Of a DNA stretch of 64,000 nucleotides, positions 54,296 to 64,000 are shown piece after piece (the stretch's first letter is position 1; the number at the start of each line of letters is the position of its first letter). The position numbers and the translations under genes are program-made. The notes under the pieces were generated by a model. It searched no databases and was not told where the DNA came from. It was given only the letters and a program-made list of their open reading frames with translations. Origin of the DNA: Wenzhouxiangellaceae bacterium (GTDB lineage: Bacteria; Pseudomonadota; Gammaproteobacteria; Xanthomonadales; Wenzhouxiangellaceae); the NCBI GenBank assembly GCA_028289455.1, contig JANQPN010000007.1, positions 62,001 to 126,000 of the forward strand. The letters run 5' to 3'.

Positions 54296-56076
54296 AAATC
54301 CTCCACAGTTCCAGGCGAGCCTGCGGCAGCCTGAGCAGAATGGTTGTTCGGTTTTACCGAGCCTGGCACGATGCGCGCATCAAAGGTGTCAATCAAATCA
54401 TTGATGACAGCATCTGATGCAACCACCTGTTGCGCCTTGCGGAAGGCGTTGTCATTTTTTTCCGCCTGCCGCCTGGCCGGTGACTGCAATATTTCGTCAC
54501 AGAATTGCAGCTTTATATTAATGGGGGTTTGCAGGTGCTCAGCCAAGGCCCGGGTCAGTTGTTCATGTAATCTTTCGGTATGCAGATGAGCGTCGCGCTG
54601 TTCCATGTTGAACAGCAGTAAATTTCGTTCGGTGGTTTGCACGGGTATCAGGTGTTGAGTCAGAACCCGCAGTGGACCGCTGAACCCCAGATGCCGGCAC
54701 AGTTCCGGCCACTGTTCAGGGTCCAGTGCAATGACTTCCTGCTGTTGCGCCTGCATGACAGTTTCACCGGGATGGCTGGCGGCAACAGTTGCCGTCGCTT
54801 CCGCCGGCTTTTGTTCAACCTCTGCAGGTGGCGTTGTCCGACCAGCCTTAGTCTGTGCCGCTGACTGACCGGCTGGCTTTGAGCCGGTAGCCGTCGTCGC
54901 CGGTGCCTTGACAGGTGCCGGGCCGGCAGGGGCTGCCAATGGTTCTTCCGCCGGGCGAAAGGCCAGCATCCGCAATAAGGTCATATCCAGCCCAATCCTG
55001 GGGTCTGGTGCATGCGGCAACTCGCTGCGCCCCAGTGTTGCAATCTGATAATACAGCTGGATGTCTTCTCCGGATATTGATTCAGCGAACGCCTTCAGGC
55101 TGTCACATTGCTGATCGCTGCTTTCCGCGTAACCAGGCACCTGCTGCAACAACGCAATGCGGTGTAGTGCTTCAGCCAGCTGCTGCAGGCTGCGGTCTGC
55201 GCTTTGCCCCTGGGCATATATCTCGCCGGCAGCGGCCAGTAAAGCGGCTGCATCATTGCTTTGTAATGCCTGCAGCAACTGCTCAATAAACCGTGAGTCC
55301 ACCATTCCCAGCATGGTTTGTACAGCTTGCTGCTGCAGCTTACCGCTGCCGTGAGCCAGTGCCTGATCCAGCAGGCTGAGCGAATCGCGCATACTGCCGT
55401 CACCTGCTTTGGCAATGGCCTGTAACGCATCCGGTTCAAATTCAATCTGCTCGGCTGTCAGTCGCTGGCTTAAGTAATCACTGATTTGCTCTGATGACAT
55501 TCGGCGCAGATTAAAACGAATGCAACGTGACAGTATGGTCACCGGGATTTTCTGTGGATCGGTGGTTGCGAGAATGAACTTGACGTGTTCGGGCGGCTCT
55601 TCCAGTGTCTTCAGCAGTGCGTTAAAACTGCTGGCCGAGAGCATATGCACTTCGTCGATAAGGTAAACCTTATAGCGCCCTCGGGTAGCCGCATACTGTA
55701 CGTTATCAAGCAGCTCACGGGTATCGTCCACCTTGGTTTTAGAGGCTGCGTCCACCTCGATCAGATCAACAAAACGGCCTTCATCAATATCAAGGCAGGC
55801 GCCACACTCACCGCATGGTTCTGCACTGACCTGCTGTTCACAATTCAGACACTTGGCCAGAATTCTGGCCAGGGTGGTTTTACCAACTCCCCGGGTACCG
55901 GTAAACAGAAAGGCATGATGAACCCGGCCACTGTTCAGGCCATTGACCAGCGCCTGTACTACCGCTTCCTGGCCGGCCATTTCGGCAAAATTGCGGGGCC
56001 GCCAGCGACGCGCCAGAACCCGATATTCCGATTCGCCGGCCGGTTCAGAATTTAATAAGCTGTCTTGTGCGCTCAC
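54292..56076 (-). CDS. dnaX: DNA polymerase III subunits gamma/tau
   Basis: The 594 residues carry Walker A ([20 protein letters not shown]), the zinc-binding [25 protein letters not shown], and the SRC motif (ILSRCIRF) in the clamp-loader ATPase. The linker from about 370 is rich in alanine, proline and threonine, and the C-terminal tau domain ([17 protein letters not shown]) binds polymerase and helicase. The start ATG 56076 is within 27 bp of the SRP RNA gene end. No obvious programmed frameshift site was found at the gamma end point, so only tau may be made. Confidence 0.96.
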   Translation of the reverse strand: MSAQDSLLNSEPAGESEYRVLARRWRPRNFAEMAGQEAVVQALVNGLNSGRVHHAFLFTGTRGVGKTTLARILAKCLNCEQQVSAEPCGECGACLDIDEGRFVDLIEVDAASKTKVDDTRELLDNVQYAATRGRYKVYLIDEVHMLSASSFNALLKTLEEPPEHVKFILATTDPQKIPVTILSRCIRFNLRRMSSEQISDYLSQRLTAEQIEFEPDALQAIAKAGDGSMRDSLSLLDQALAHGSGKLQQQAVQTMLGMVDSRFIEQLLQALQSNDAAALLAAAGEIYAQGQSADRSLQQLAEALHRIALLQQVPGYAESSDQQCDSLKAFAESISGEDIQLYYQIATLGRSELPHAPDPRIGLDMTLLRMLAFRPAEEPLAAPAGPAPVKAPATTATGSKPAGQSAAQTKAGRTTPPAEVEQKPAEATATVAASHPGETVMQAQQQEVIALDPEQWPELCRHLGFSGPLRVLTQHLIPVQTTERNLLLFNMEQRDAHLHTERLHEQLTRALAEHLQTPINIKLQFCDEILQSPARRQAEKNDNAFRKAQQVVASDAVINDLIDTFDARIVPGSVKPNNHSAQAAAGSPGTVEDL

Positions 56077-56102
56077 ATTTAATTAATCATTTATAAGGAG
56101 GC

Positions 56103-56208
56103 AGCCCCCACCAGCCTGGTCCCGGCACCCGAGTCAGCTGCTGCCGCTGCTCCCTTCCGGGCCTGACGGGGTTCACAACTTATCGTCGCGGGAGGACCAG
56201 CGGGGGCC
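56103..56208 (-). ncRNA. ffs: 4.5S RNA, bacterial signal recognition particle RNA
   Basis: On the minus strand the sequence opens GGCCCCCGCTGGTCCTCCCG, has the SRP domain IV core CAGGCCCGGAAGGGAGCAGC, and closes with the matching TGGTGGGGGCTGCC arm. The long hairpin with the conserved GGAA tetraloop and the symmetric loops binds Ffh. Its place directly upstream of dnaX is known from other gammaproteobacteria. The exact ends are estimated to a few bases. Confidence 0.93.
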
Positions 56209-56385
56209 ACCATATGCAATGGTTCTGTTATCGGGTGTTTCATTGTCAGCCGTTTTACAGCACTTTGCCTGTTCTGATACACGGATGTATTGCCCGACCC
56301 TGGAAGCTTATTACCTGTGCGGTCTGACCCGCGCATGCCCATGTCTGTAAATCATTCAATTCCTGATACCAGGGCTTGAATAAGT

Positions 56386-56478
56386 TGGCGGAGAGGGAGG
56401 GATTCGAACCCTCGATAGGGGTACAAGCCCTATACTCCCTTAGCAGGGGAGCGCCTTCAGCCACTCGGCCACCTCTCC
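56386..56478 (-). tRNA. tRNA-Ser (anticodon GCU)
   Basis: The 93-nt gene includes an encoded CCA end (56386-56388). The acceptor stem is GGAGAGG/CCTCTCC, the D arm GGCCGAGTGGCTGAAGGC, the anticodon loop CTGCTAA gives GCU, a long variable arm identifies serine, and the T arm has GGTTCGAATCC. It reads AGC/AGU codons. There is no adjacent integrase or duplicated 3' end, so it is not visibly used as an attachment site. Confidence 0.97.
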
Positions 56479-56594
56479 GCGCTATCGATCAAACGATAAG
56501 CTGGCAAGCATACCGTGGTGTTAGCGGCAGGTAAAGAGCGAAATGCGATTGTTGACAGAATTTTTTTGTATTTGAACGGATGATGTCCGGATCA

Positions 56595-56783
56595 TTATTC
56601 GCCGGATGCGGCCTGATCCTTCTCTGATTGAATCCGCCGATAGATTTCTTCGCGATAAATCCCTACATTTTCAGGTGCTTCCACCCCAATCCGTACCTGA
56701 CTGCCTTTTACCGCCAGCACTGTAAGCACGATATCGTTATCGATAATCAGCTTTTCCCCGATTCGTCTAGTTAAAATCAGCAT
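56595..56783 (-). CDS. csrA: CsrA, global carbon storage regulator (canonical copy)
   Basis: The 62 residues begin [52 protein letters not shown], close to the Escherichia coli protein. The key residues L4, R6, R7 and the YREE arginine near 44 are present. A ribosome-binding site (AAGGAGAGCGAA) precedes the ATG; its GGA triplet could itself be a CsrA target. It lies between alaS and tRNA-Ser, the typical context. It binds GGA hairpins in mRNA leaders and controls carbon flow, motility and biofilm. Confidence 0.98.
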   Translation of the reverse strand: MLILTRRIGEKLIIDNDIVLTVLAVKGSQVRIGVEAPENVGIYREEIYRRIQSEKDQAASGE

Positions 56784-56934
56784 TTCGCTCTCCTTAGCCT
56801 AGTGATTCTTCACACGGCCATCACAATTCTTCAGTTATTTGAACAACCGGGCGCGTATATTTATTTTAACCAGCGGTGAGAGATTCAATATGCTGGCGCG
56901 TCGTTATCTATGCGCAGGTTCGTGCAAACAAACA

Positions 56935-59568
56935 TTACCTATTCGCGGCATTATGTAGCCATTCCGCAACAGAATCCAGTGCTGAAGGTAACATTTCGGC
57001 GTTTTGACCGCCTGCCTGTGCGAAATCCGGCCGACCGCCGCCCTTGCCTCCTACCTGTTGAGCAACATGGTTAACCAGTTTACCGGCGTGATAACGATCG
57101 GTCAGTCCGTCGGTTACACCCGCTGCCAGACTGATTTTTTGCGCCTCAGGATCGGTTGCTGCCAATACAATCACAGCATCGCCAAGCTTTTGTTTAAGTT
57201 GATCAATATTGCTGCGCAGCGCCTTGGGGTCGACGCGACCCACTTCTGCCACCAGTAACTTATAGCCATCCTGCTGCACTGCCTGATCAGCCAGCTGGTT
57301 ACCCGCCTGGCTGGCCAGCTTGGCCTGCAGCCTTTCCAGCTCCAGTTTTTGCTCGCGCATCCTGCCGGTCATTTGTTGCAGCTTGTTAACCAGCTGACCG
57401 GGCGCCGCCTGCAATAAACCAGCGGCATCCCGCAGTGTTTGCTCAGCAGTCTGAATCTGCTGTACGGCATAGGCACCGGCAACGGCTTCGATTCGCCTTA
57501 CACCGGCGGCAATTCCGGATTCACCGGTGATTTTGAAAACACCGATATCACCGGTTCTTCCAACATGGGTGCCGCCACACAACTCCACAGAAAAACCACC
57601 GAAACGCAGTACTCTGACCTGATCGCCGTACTTTTCTCCAAACAACGCCATTGCGCCCTGCTGTAGGGCATCATCAAATGCCATATGCTGAATGTCCGCA
57701 GCTGCGTTACTGCGGATTTCAACATTCACCATCGCTTCTATCTGCTGCAACTGTTCCTGGCTGACCGGCTGCGGATGTGAAAAGTCAAAACGCAACCGGT
57801 CTGACGCTACCAGCGAACCTTTCTGTTCCACATGCTCGCCCAGAACCTCCCGTAAAGCGGCATGCAGCAAATGAGTAGCTGAATGGTGCAGCACTATATC
57901 GTTGCGACGGACGATATCTATCTGTGCGCTGACCTGATCAGAAACATGCAGTTCACCTGAAACAAGATTGCCCTGGTGGCCGTGATAATTACCTGCCAGT
58001 TTCTGGGTATCGGTAACAGCAAAAACACCAGCTGTACCATGCAGTTTTCCGGTATCGCCCACCTGTCCACCGGATTCCGCATAAAACGGTGTTATATCCA
58101 GTATCACCACTGCCTGCTGACCTGCCTGCAGGTGGTCGACAGGTTGTCCGTCAACCAGTATAGCCAGCACTGATACGCCGTCACTGCGGTGTTCGGTGTA
58201 ACCGGTAAACTCTGTCGGTGACAGGCCGGCAACCACGTCTGCGCCAATCTGCTGAGTGCTCTTAAACTGGCCGGCATCCCGCGCCCGCTGACGCTGTTGT
58301 TCCATCAATTGATCGAACCCCTGCACATCGACCTGCAGACCATGTTCCCGGGCCACATCCTGGGTCAGGTCCAGGGGGAATCCGTAGGTGTCATATAACT
58401 TGAATGCGGTATGCCGGTCGATCTCTACAGCATTTGCCGATTTGCTGTCGGCAATGGCTTGATCCAGCAGACTCATGCCATTGGACAATGTTTCCCTAAA
58501 GCGCTGCTCTTCCTGGCGCAGCAGATCCTCAATCTGCGCCTGCTTGTTCACCAGCTCGGGATAGGCATCGCCCATCATTTCCAGCAGCGGTTGAGCCAAT
58601 TTCCAGAAAAACACCTGATCAGCGCCCAGCTTATAGCCATGCCGGATGGCACGGCGGATAATCCGCCTCAGCACATAGCCCCGGCCTTCTCTTGATGGCA
58701 AAACACCATCCGTTATTAAAAACGCGCAGGCACGGATATGATCAGCCAGCACCCGCAGCGATGGTGAATTGATATCGTCGGCACCGGTGATTTCTGCAGC
58801 AGCTTTAATCAGATGCTGAAAGACATCGGTCTGGTAATTGCTGTGCACGCCCTGCAGGACCGCTGCCAGCCGTTCCAGCCCCATGCCCGTGTCCACGCAG
58901 GGTTTCGGTAATGGCCGCATGTTGCCCTGTGCATCACGATCATATTGCATGAAGACCAGATTCCAGATTTCCACAAATCGATCGCCGTCTTCTTCCGGAG
59001 TACCCGGTGGTCCGCCGGCGACCTCAGGTCCATGGTCATAAAAAATCTCACTGCACGGACCGCATGGACCGGTATCACCCATCGCCCAGAAATTATCCTT
59101 GGCACCGATACGGGACAGCCGTGCCGGGTCAACACCAACTTTTTCCAGCCAGATGGCTTCGGCTTCCCGATCTTCTTCAAATACGGTCACCCACAGTTTT
59201 TCCGGCGGCAGCTTCAATACTCTGGTTAAATAATCCCAGGCATAAGTGATCGCCTGCTCCTTGAAATAGTTACCAAAACTGAAATTACCCAGCATTTCAA
59301 AAAATGTATGGTGGCGTGCGGTATAACCAACTTGATCAAGATCGTTGTGTTTACCACCGGCCCGCACACAGCGCTGGCTGCTTACCGCCCGGTTGTAGGG
59401 ACGCTGTTCCGCACCCAGAAACACATCTTTAAAAGGCACCATGCCGGCGTTGGTAAACAACAAGGTAGGGTCATTGCCCGGAACCAGTGACGCGCTGGGC
59501 ACTTTGCTGTGCTCGTGCTCGGCAAAATAATCCAGAAACGACTGACGAATCTCTGCACTGCTGGTCAC
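56935..59568 (-). CDS. alaS: Alanyl-tRNA synthetase
   Basis: The 877 residues contain class II motif 1-3 ([26 protein letters not shown] at the start, [34 protein letters not shown], and [13 protein letters not shown]). The editing-domain zinc motifs [12 protein letters not shown] and [13 protein letters not shown] follow. The C-Ala domain ends in [14 protein letters not shown]. It charges tRNA-Ala and edits Ser and Gly mischarging. Length matches the family. It is transcribed toward csrA. Confidence 0.98.
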   Translation of the reverse strand: MTSSAEIRQSFLDYFAEHEHSKVPSASLVPGNDPTLLFTNAGMVPFKDVFLGAEQRPYNRAVSSQRCVRAGGKHNDLDQVGYTARHHTFFEMLGNFSFGNYFKEQAITYAWDYLTRVLKLPPEKLWVTVFEEDREAEAIWLEKVGVDPARLSRIGAKDNFWAMGDTGPCGPCSEIFYDHGPEVAGGPPGTPEEDGDRFVEIWNLVFMQYDRDAQGNMRPLPKPCVDTGMGLERLAAVLQGVHSNYQTDVFQHLIKAAAEITGADDINSPSLRVLADHIRACAFLITDGVLPSREGRGYVLRRIIRRAIRHGYKLGADQVFFWKLAQPLLEMMGDAYPELVNKQAQIEDLLRQEEQRFRETLSNGMSLLDQAIADSKSANAVEIDRHTAFKLYDTYGFPLDLTQDVAREHGLQVDVQGFDQLMEQQRQRARDAGQFKSTQQIGADVVAGLSPTEFTGYTEHRSDGVSVLAILVDGQPVDHLQAGQQAVVILDITPFYAESGGQVGDTGKLHGTAGVFAVTDTQKLAGNYHGHQGNLVSGELHVSDQVSAQIDIVRRNDIVLHHSATHLLHAALREVLGEHVEQKGSLVASDRLRFDFSHPQPVSQEQLQQIEAMVNVEIRSNAAADIQHMAFDDALQQGAMALFGEKYGDQVRVLRFGGFSVELCGGTHVGRTGDIGVFKITGESGIAAGVRRIEAVAGAYAVQQIQTAEQTLRDAAGLLQAAPGQLVNKLQQMTGRMREQKLELERLQAKLASQAGNQLADQAVQQDGYKLLVAEVGRVDPKALRSNIDQLKQKLGDAVIVLAATDPEAQKISLAAGVTDGLTDRYHAGKLVNHVAQQVGGKGGGRPDFAQAGGQNAEMLPSALDSVAEWLHNAANR

Positions 59569-59679
59569 GCTGACTATCTCTCTGTATCAATAAACCATGA
59601 AGTCACTAATAGTGGCGGCAGATACCGCCCAGTGCAAGGTGTTGATCTGCCGCGCAACAACCGGATGCGCAGTGGCCGG

Positions 59680-61014
59680 TCAGCTGCTTTGGCTGTCGCC
59701 TGACTGCAGAATCTGCAAGCCGCGTAAAAAGTTGACTGCCTGCGCCAGCGAATAGTCTTCTCTGCTCAGCTGCATGATCTGACGATGCACAGCTGCATTA
59801 CCGGAAGCATCTGCCTCCTGAGGGTTTTCCAGGCGGCGCTGCAGATCGGCTTCGCGGGCGAATCGCGGGTCTTCGAGGATATCCACCCGGGCGATGACCA
59901 CATCCGGAATTATGCCGGTTGCCTGAATGGAACGGCCGGTAGGGGTGAAGTATTTGGCGGTGGTCAAACGCAGACCACTGCCATTGCGCAGCGGCAGCAC
60001 GGTTTGCACCGAACCTTTTCCGAAGCTGGTCTGCCCCATAATCACGGCGCGGCCGTGGTCCTGCAGCGCTCCGGCAACAATTTCAGCAGCGGATGCGCTG
60101 CCGGCATCAATCAACACAACCATCGGTAATGCCGATAACACCCCCTGGGTAGCATCGAAGTTGAAATCAGTGCGCTCATCACGCCCACGGGCTGAGACAA
60201 TAACACCCTGGTCAATAAACAAATCCACTGTACCCACAGCTGACTCAACAATACCGCCGGGATTATCGCGCAAATCCAGCACGATACCGCGCAATTCACT
60301 GTCAGCCTGCTGCTGCACAGCCAGGAATGCTTCGCTGAGCTGTTGTTCTGTGCCCTGTTGAAAGCTTTCGATATGCAGATGGGCATAATAATCTGCTACC
60401 AGTCTTCCCCGCACGCTGGGGCTGGTAATCAGTGCACGGGTCAGTTCAACACTGCGCACCTGCTCATTGTCGGCCTGCCTGATCCGCAGACTGACCACAG
60501 TACCGGGCGCACCACGCAGCGATGTCAGCGCTTCGCGCAGGTTGCTGCCGCGCATGGATACTCCGTCGATACCGATAATTTTATCCTGTGAACGCAGCTG
60601 GGCACGCGCTGCCGGTGTATTCGGCGCTACATCGATAATGACCAGAAAGCCATCCAGAATCTGTACATCCATGCCCAGACCGCCATATTGGCCGGCAGCA
60701 TCTTCAGTGACTGCCTGAAACTGTTCAGGCGGAATCCATTCACTGTGTGGATCCAGGTTCTGCAGCATCCCGTTAATGGCGGCAGCCAGCAGACTGCGGT
60801 CATCAACCTGCTCCACATAATGCTCCCGAATTACCCGGATAACATCTGCGAATGTCCGCAGCTCATCCAGACTGTTGGTTACAGCCCCAGCAGTTGTCCG
60901 GGTATTGACGGAATCCAACTGATCGCTATCGCTTTGTGCGGCTGCGGTAACAGCCAGCATCAGCAACAGCAGAAAAACACTACGGACTCCAGCTATCGGC
61001 AACATTGTTTTCAT
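59680..61014 (-). CDS. CtpA-like S41 carboxy-terminal processing protease
   Basis: ATG 61014 (MKTMLPIAGVRSVFLLLLML) gives a signal peptide; an in-frame ATG at 61047 would overlap the upstream gene. The 444 residues have an N-terminal helical part (FADVIRVIREHYVEQVDD), PDZ domain (YGGLGMDVQILDGFLVIIDVAPNTPAARAQLRSQDKIIGIDGVSM), and the S41 core with the catalytic Ser in GSASAAEIVAGAL and Lys in SFGKGSVQTVLPL. It trims periplasmic C-terminal tails, often of peptidoglycan hydrolases. It is encoded right after an EnvC-like gene, whose clients are such hydrolases. Confidence 0.95.
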   Translation of the reverse strand: MKTMLPIAGVRSVFLLLLMLAVTAAAQSDSDQLDSVNTRTTAGAVTNSLDELRTFADVIRVIREHYVEQVDDRSLLAAAINGMLQNLDPHSEWIPPEQFQAVTEDAAGQYGGLGMDVQILDGFLVIIDVAPNTPAARAQLRSQDKIIGIDGVSMRGSNLREALTSLRGAPGTVVSLRIRQADNEQVRSVELTRALITSPSVRGRLVADYYAHLHIESFQQGTEQQLSEAFLAVQQQADSELRGIVLDLRDNPGGIVESAVGTVDLFIDQGVIVSARGRDERTDFNFDATQGVLSALPMVVLIDAGSASAAEIVAGALQDHGRAVIMGQTSFGKGSVQTVLPLRNGSGLRLTTAKYFTPTGRSIQATGIIPDVVIARVDILEDPRFAREADLQRRLENPQEADASGNAAVHRQIMQLSREDYSLAQAVNFLRGLQILQSGDSQSS

Positions 61015-61028
61015 AACTATTCGTTCTA

Positions 61029-62216
61029 TTACGGTTTTACCAGCCATGGTTCAGGATTATAGGCACGACCATCCCGGCGGAGTTCAAAATACACACCATT
61101 GCGCAGGTCTGCACCAAACCCACTGCCACTGACCGCCAGCTGCTCACCTGCCTGAACCCAGCTGCCGACTTCCTGCATCAACTGGCTGTTATTGCCATAC
61201 AGCGACATGTAACCATCGTTATGGTCAATAATGATCATCCAGCCGAAGCCGCGCAACCAATCTGCAAACGCCACCCGGCCATGCGCAACTGCCGACACCG
61301 GCTCACCCTCTGGCACATCAATAAAAATTCCGCTCCAGTCGACCCCGGCCGCCCGCGTTTGTCCGAACCGGGCACTCAACCGCGGCCTGCCGGTTGCCAC
61401 CGGCCAGGCCAATTGCCCCCGCAACTCGCCGAATGGCTGTTGTTCGACCTCATCGGGAATATCGGCAAACAAGTCCTGCAGATTGGCCAGCAGCTCCTCC
61501 AGTTCCTGCTGGTTCAGCTGCAGCTCAGCGATTTCCGTTTCCAGGCTGCCCAATTCAGCGCGAATGTCTCCAGCCAGCAGCCGGCGTTGTCGCTGCTGCA
61601 CCGCTAGTGATTGCAAATCAGTTTCATATTCAGCATTCAATGCTTCAATCCGGCTCCGGCGCTGCTCAATGCCCGTTCTCAATTCGGCCAACGTCTGCAG
61701 TTGTTGCTGAATGCCTCCGATCAATACCGCCCGCTGTTCACTGAAACGCTCATGATAGGCCAGCATACGGGTCAGCTCATCGGCACTTTCCAGATTGAGC
61801 AGCAGCTTCAACCGGGACTGCCGGCCCAACCTGTAAGCTGCAGCCAGTTGGTCATTGAGCTGTTGCTGCTGTCCATCAAGCGCTGCCTGGCTGACCTGTT
61901 CCTGCTGTTCCAGCCCAGTCAATTCATTGCTGATTACATCCAGCTCGGCACGATTGTCGCCCAGCAGACGTCTGGTTTCCTGCAATTGCTGCTCCAGCTC
62001 TGCCAGCTCCGTAAACAACCGGTCCAGCTGTTCATTCTGACGGCTGCGCTGATTGCGCAATTCGATGATGGCTGCAGCTATTTCATCCAGCCGTAATTCA
62101 ATCGACTCCCTATCTTGCTCACTGATTGCCTGCTCACGGTTTGCATCAGTGGAGAGTTGCGCAATTGCACTCCACGCCAGCAGCGCCGATAACCAGATAA
62201 CCCGCTGCAGTTTCAT
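61029..62216 (-). CDS. EnvC-like LytM protein, amidase activator
   Basis: ATG 62216 (MKLQRVIWLSALLAWSAIAQ) gives a signal peptide and lies 11 bp after the gpmI stop; earlier in-frame codons are inside gpmI. The 395 residues have a long coiled coil (about 25-240) and a C-terminal LytM domain. In that domain the zinc-ligand positions are altered (VAHGRVAFADWLRGFGWMIIIDHNDGYMSLYGNNSQ), so it is probably not a hydrolase itself. It should activate cell-separation amidases such as AmiA/AmiB at the septum. Together with gpmI and the S41 protease it forms a compact operon. Confidence 0.93.
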   Translation of the reverse strand: MKLQRVIWLSALLAWSAIAQLSTDANREQAISEQDRESIELRLDEIAAAIIELRNQRSRQNEQLDRLFTELAELEQQLQETRRLLGDNRAELDVISNELTGLEQQEQVSQAALDGQQQQLNDQLAAAYRLGRQSRLKLLLNLESADELTRMLAYHERFSEQRAVLIGGIQQQLQTLAELRTGIEQRRSRIEALNAEYETDLQSLAVQQRQRRLLAGDIRAELGSLETEIAELQLNQQELEELLANLQDLFADIPDEVEQQPFGELRGQLAWPVATGRPRLSARFGQTRAAGVDWSGIFIDVPEGEPVSAVAHGRVAFADWLRGFGWMIIIDHNDGYMSLYGNNSQLMQEVGSWVQAGEQLAVSGSGFGADLRNGVYFELRRDGRAYNPEPWLVKP

Positions 62217-62227
62217 TGATCGATGAA

Positions 62228-63796
62228 TCAGGCTGTCCCGATCACCAGCGAGCGCCCGCTCATACTGGCCGGTTGCTGTATACCCTGCAAAGCCAGCATT
62301 GAAGGCGCTATATCGCATAAACGCCCCGCGTTCAGCTTAATACTGCGGTTGCCAACATACACCAGCGGTACGGGGTTTATTGTATGTGCGGTATGCGGCT
62401 GATCGCCGGCTGCATCCTGCATCTGCTCGATATTGCCATGATCCGCAGTCAGCAGCATTTCACCGCCAGCCTCAATCAGTGCCTGACAGACCTCGCCCAG
62501 CAACCGGTCAACCGCTTCAACTGCCTGAACCGCTGCAGAAAACACACCGGTATGCCCGACCATATCCGCATTGGCAACATTGCAGATGATCACATCGAAC
62601 TGCTGCTGCCGGATGACTTCAACCAATTCTTTGGTCAACTGTGGCGCACTCATCTCCGGTTGAAGATCGTAGGTGCGCACTTTGGGTGACGGAATCAGAC
62701 GGCGCTGCTCATCAGCAAACGGCGTTTCCTCGCCACCATTAAAAAAGAAAGTTACATGCGCATATTTCTCGGTTTCAGCAATCCGCAACTGCCGCCGACC
62801 GGCATCTGCCAGCACCTGGCCGAGCAGGTCGGGCAGCTTTTGCGGTGGAAACAATACCAGCGCCGGCAGATCATCCAGGTACTCGGTCATGGTAATCAGC
62901 TTGAATAACTGAGGCCGTGCTGCCTGGAAGCCATTAAACTGCGGCGCCGCAAAAGCCTGCGCCAGCTGGCGGGCTCGATCAGCACGAAAATTAAACATCA
63001 GCACCACATCACCATCAGCTACCGGGCAGCCACCGTTAACCACCGTGGGCTGCACAAACTCGTCACTTTCATCGCGCAGATAGGCTTGTTGCAGTGCCTG
63101 CAGGCCGTCGCTGGCCTGGTGCTCAGATTGCCCATCAACAATGGCGCGCCAGGCCTGTTCTACGCGATCCCACCGGTTATCCCGGTCCATGGCGTAAAAC
63201 CGGCCACTGACACTGGCCAGCTGAACAGCCGGTTGATCAGCGATAGCCTGCTGCAGCTTCTGCAACGAATCACCGGCTGATTTCGGTGGCGTATCACGGC
63301 CATCAAGAAATGCATGTACTGCTATGTCTGTGGCTCCCTGCGACTCTAACACCGGCAGCAATTCAAGCAGGTGCTGTTCATGGCTGTGCACCCCGCCGGG
63401 CGAAACCAGCCCCATAACATGCACCCGTCCACCGGCAGACGCACAGCCGGAAATCACTTCACGCATCGCCTGATGCTGCTGCAGCTCCTGTGCCTGCAAA
63501 GCCTGTGATATCCGCACCAGATCCTGAAATACCACTCTACCGGCACCGATATTCATATGCCCCACCTCTGAATTGCCCATTTGTCCGGCCGGCAGTCCGA
63601 CAGCTTCGCCGGATGTTTCGAGCAAGGTGTGAACCGAGCTTTGCATCAGCCGGTCCCAGTTGGGCGTATCCGCTACGCTGATGGCATTATCCGGCGCCGC
63701 TTCGCGCGCCCCCCAGCCATCCAGAATCAGCAAAAGCAGGGGTTTTGGCCGGGTGTTATTCGGCGTGTGATTGGTTTGACTTGAATCCTGTGTCAC
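62228..63796 (-). CDS. gpmI: Phosphoglycerate mutase, cofactor-independent
   Basis: The 522 residues belong to the alkaline-phosphatase-like superfamily. The N-terminal LLLLILDGWG binds metal, the catalytic Ser is in QMGNSEVGHMNIGAG (about residue 75), DGRDTPPKS and RADRARQL follow, and LLTADHGNIEQM plus HTAHTINPVPLVYV close the two-manganese site. It interconverts 3- and 2-phosphoglycerate in glycolysis. Length is normal. It is the first gene of the gpmI-envC-ctpA group. Confidence 0.98.
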   Translation of the reverse strand: MTQDSSQTNHTPNNTRPKPLLLLILDGWGAREAAPDNAISVADTPNWDRLMQSSVHTLLETSGEAVGLPAGQMGNSEVGHMNIGAGRVVFQDLVRISQALQAQELQQHQAMREVISGCASAGGRVHVMGLVSPGGVHSHEQHLLELLPVLESQGATDIAVHAFLDGRDTPPKSAGDSLQKLQQAIADQPAVQLASVSGRFYAMDRDNRWDRVEQAWRAIVDGQSEHQASDGLQALQQAYLRDESDEFVQPTVVNGGCPVADGDVVLMFNFRADRARQLAQAFAAPQFNGFQAARPQLFKLITMTEYLDDLPALVLFPPQKLPDLLGQVLADAGRRQLRIAETEKYAHVTFFFNGGEETPFADEQRRLIPSPKVRTYDLQPEMSAPQLTKELVEVIRQQQFDVIICNVANADMVGHTGVFSAAVQAVEAVDRLLGEVCQALIEAGGEMLLTADHGNIEQMQDAAGDQPHTAHTINPVPLVYVGNRSIKLNAGRLCDIAPSMLALQGIQQPASMSGRSLVIGTA

Positions 63797-63857
63797 TTGG
63801 CAGGCTCTAAATTGATTAACGCTTTAGTATATCGCCGCAGACAGGCAGAATACACGC

Positions 63858-64000
63858 ATGGATGTTCGTGTCGACAAATGGTTATGGGCCGCACGATTTT
63901 TTAAAACCCGTTCACTGGCCAAGCAGGCAGTGGATGCCGGGCATGTCCGTCTGGACGGCAAAAGGATCAAACCGGCGCGAACGTTAGCGGTCGATGATTG
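63858..64000 (+). CDS. hslR: Hsp15-like S4 RNA-binding protein (5' part)
   Basis: ATG 63858 opens a frame that runs off the window. The visible 47 residues, MDVRVDKWLWAARFFKTRSLAKQAVDAGHVRLDGKRIKPAR and on, are the S4 domain of heat-shock protein Hsp15. Hsp15 binds stalled 50S subunits with attached nascent chain and recycles them. It is divergent from gpmI. Confidence 0.9.
   Translation, partial: MDVRVDKWLWAARFFKTRSLAKQAVDAGHVRLDGKRIKPARTLAVDD

Noticed and set aside
56386..56478. tRNA-Ser as an attachment site for an integrated element
   Set aside because: Both sides carry standard core genes (ffs/dnaX and csrA/alaS); no integrase or repeated tRNA end is present.

Overview
The window is bacterial chromosome with the gene content and gene order of a gammaproteobacterium. 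The markers are dnaX-ybaB-recR next to the 4.5S (SRP) RNA, alaS-csrA-tRNA-Ser, guaB-guaA, gpmI-envC-ctpA, xseA, sbcB, tadA and a COG0523 GTPase behind a Zur-type box. Genus cannot be fixed from this sequence. Paired DnaA boxes, many 4-nt or shorter gene overlaps and good Shine-Dalgarno sequences fit a free-living, probably aquatic species, but that is inference. No rRNA, CRISPR array, transposase, integrase or prophage gene was seen.

Layout. 1-4.4 kb is a mixed regulatory segment: the end of a saccharopine-dehydrogenase-like gene, an orphan solute-binding-like protein, a truncated winged-helix regulator, a diverged second CsrA, and two tandem Xre regulators. Each Xre gene is preceded by the same pair of 17-bp operators spaced 27 bp apart. 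4.4-6.4 kb is a zinc-homeostasis pair (DUF1826 and COG0523 GTPase). 6.6-17.3 kb holds an M48 protease, a GST, a stand-alone EF-G, an ECF sigma factor with a secreted protein and a membrane protein in anti-sigma position, an alpha/beta hydrolase, a PuuD-like membrane protein, a nitroreductase, an RRM protein and a cold-shock protein. 17.3-20.5 kb holds a NERD protein, ArfB and two secreted proteins, one with a TIMP-like mature N-terminus.

20.8-29.8 kb is a compact, more A+T-rich defence operon on the minus strand, hsdM-hsdS-hsdR followed by a fused DUF262/HNH (GmrSD-like) nuclease, with non-coding flanks. 30.3-39.2 kb is an accessory metabolic stretch with at least four REP-like palindromes, one of which supplies the stop codon of a flavoprotein gene, and a LysR gene broken by a one-base frameshift.

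39.2-64 kb is mostly core genome: guaBA, xseA and an IMPACT protein, a lytic transglycosylase, three tiny membrane proteins (two of the GlsB/YeaQ type), a DUF885 lipoprotein, sbcB, a large acetyl-CoA hydrolase/transferase, a non-coding block with a DnaA-box cluster, comEA, recR-ybaB-dnaX, ffs, tRNA-Ser(GCU), csrA, alaS, a CtpA-type protease, an EnvC-like activator, gpmI and the start of hslR.

The most interesting items are the repeated paired-operator architecture of the Xre pair beside an extra CsrA, the four-gene type I restriction plus GmrSD cassette, the DnaA-box cluster upstream of comEA, the ECF triad, and the REP elements.
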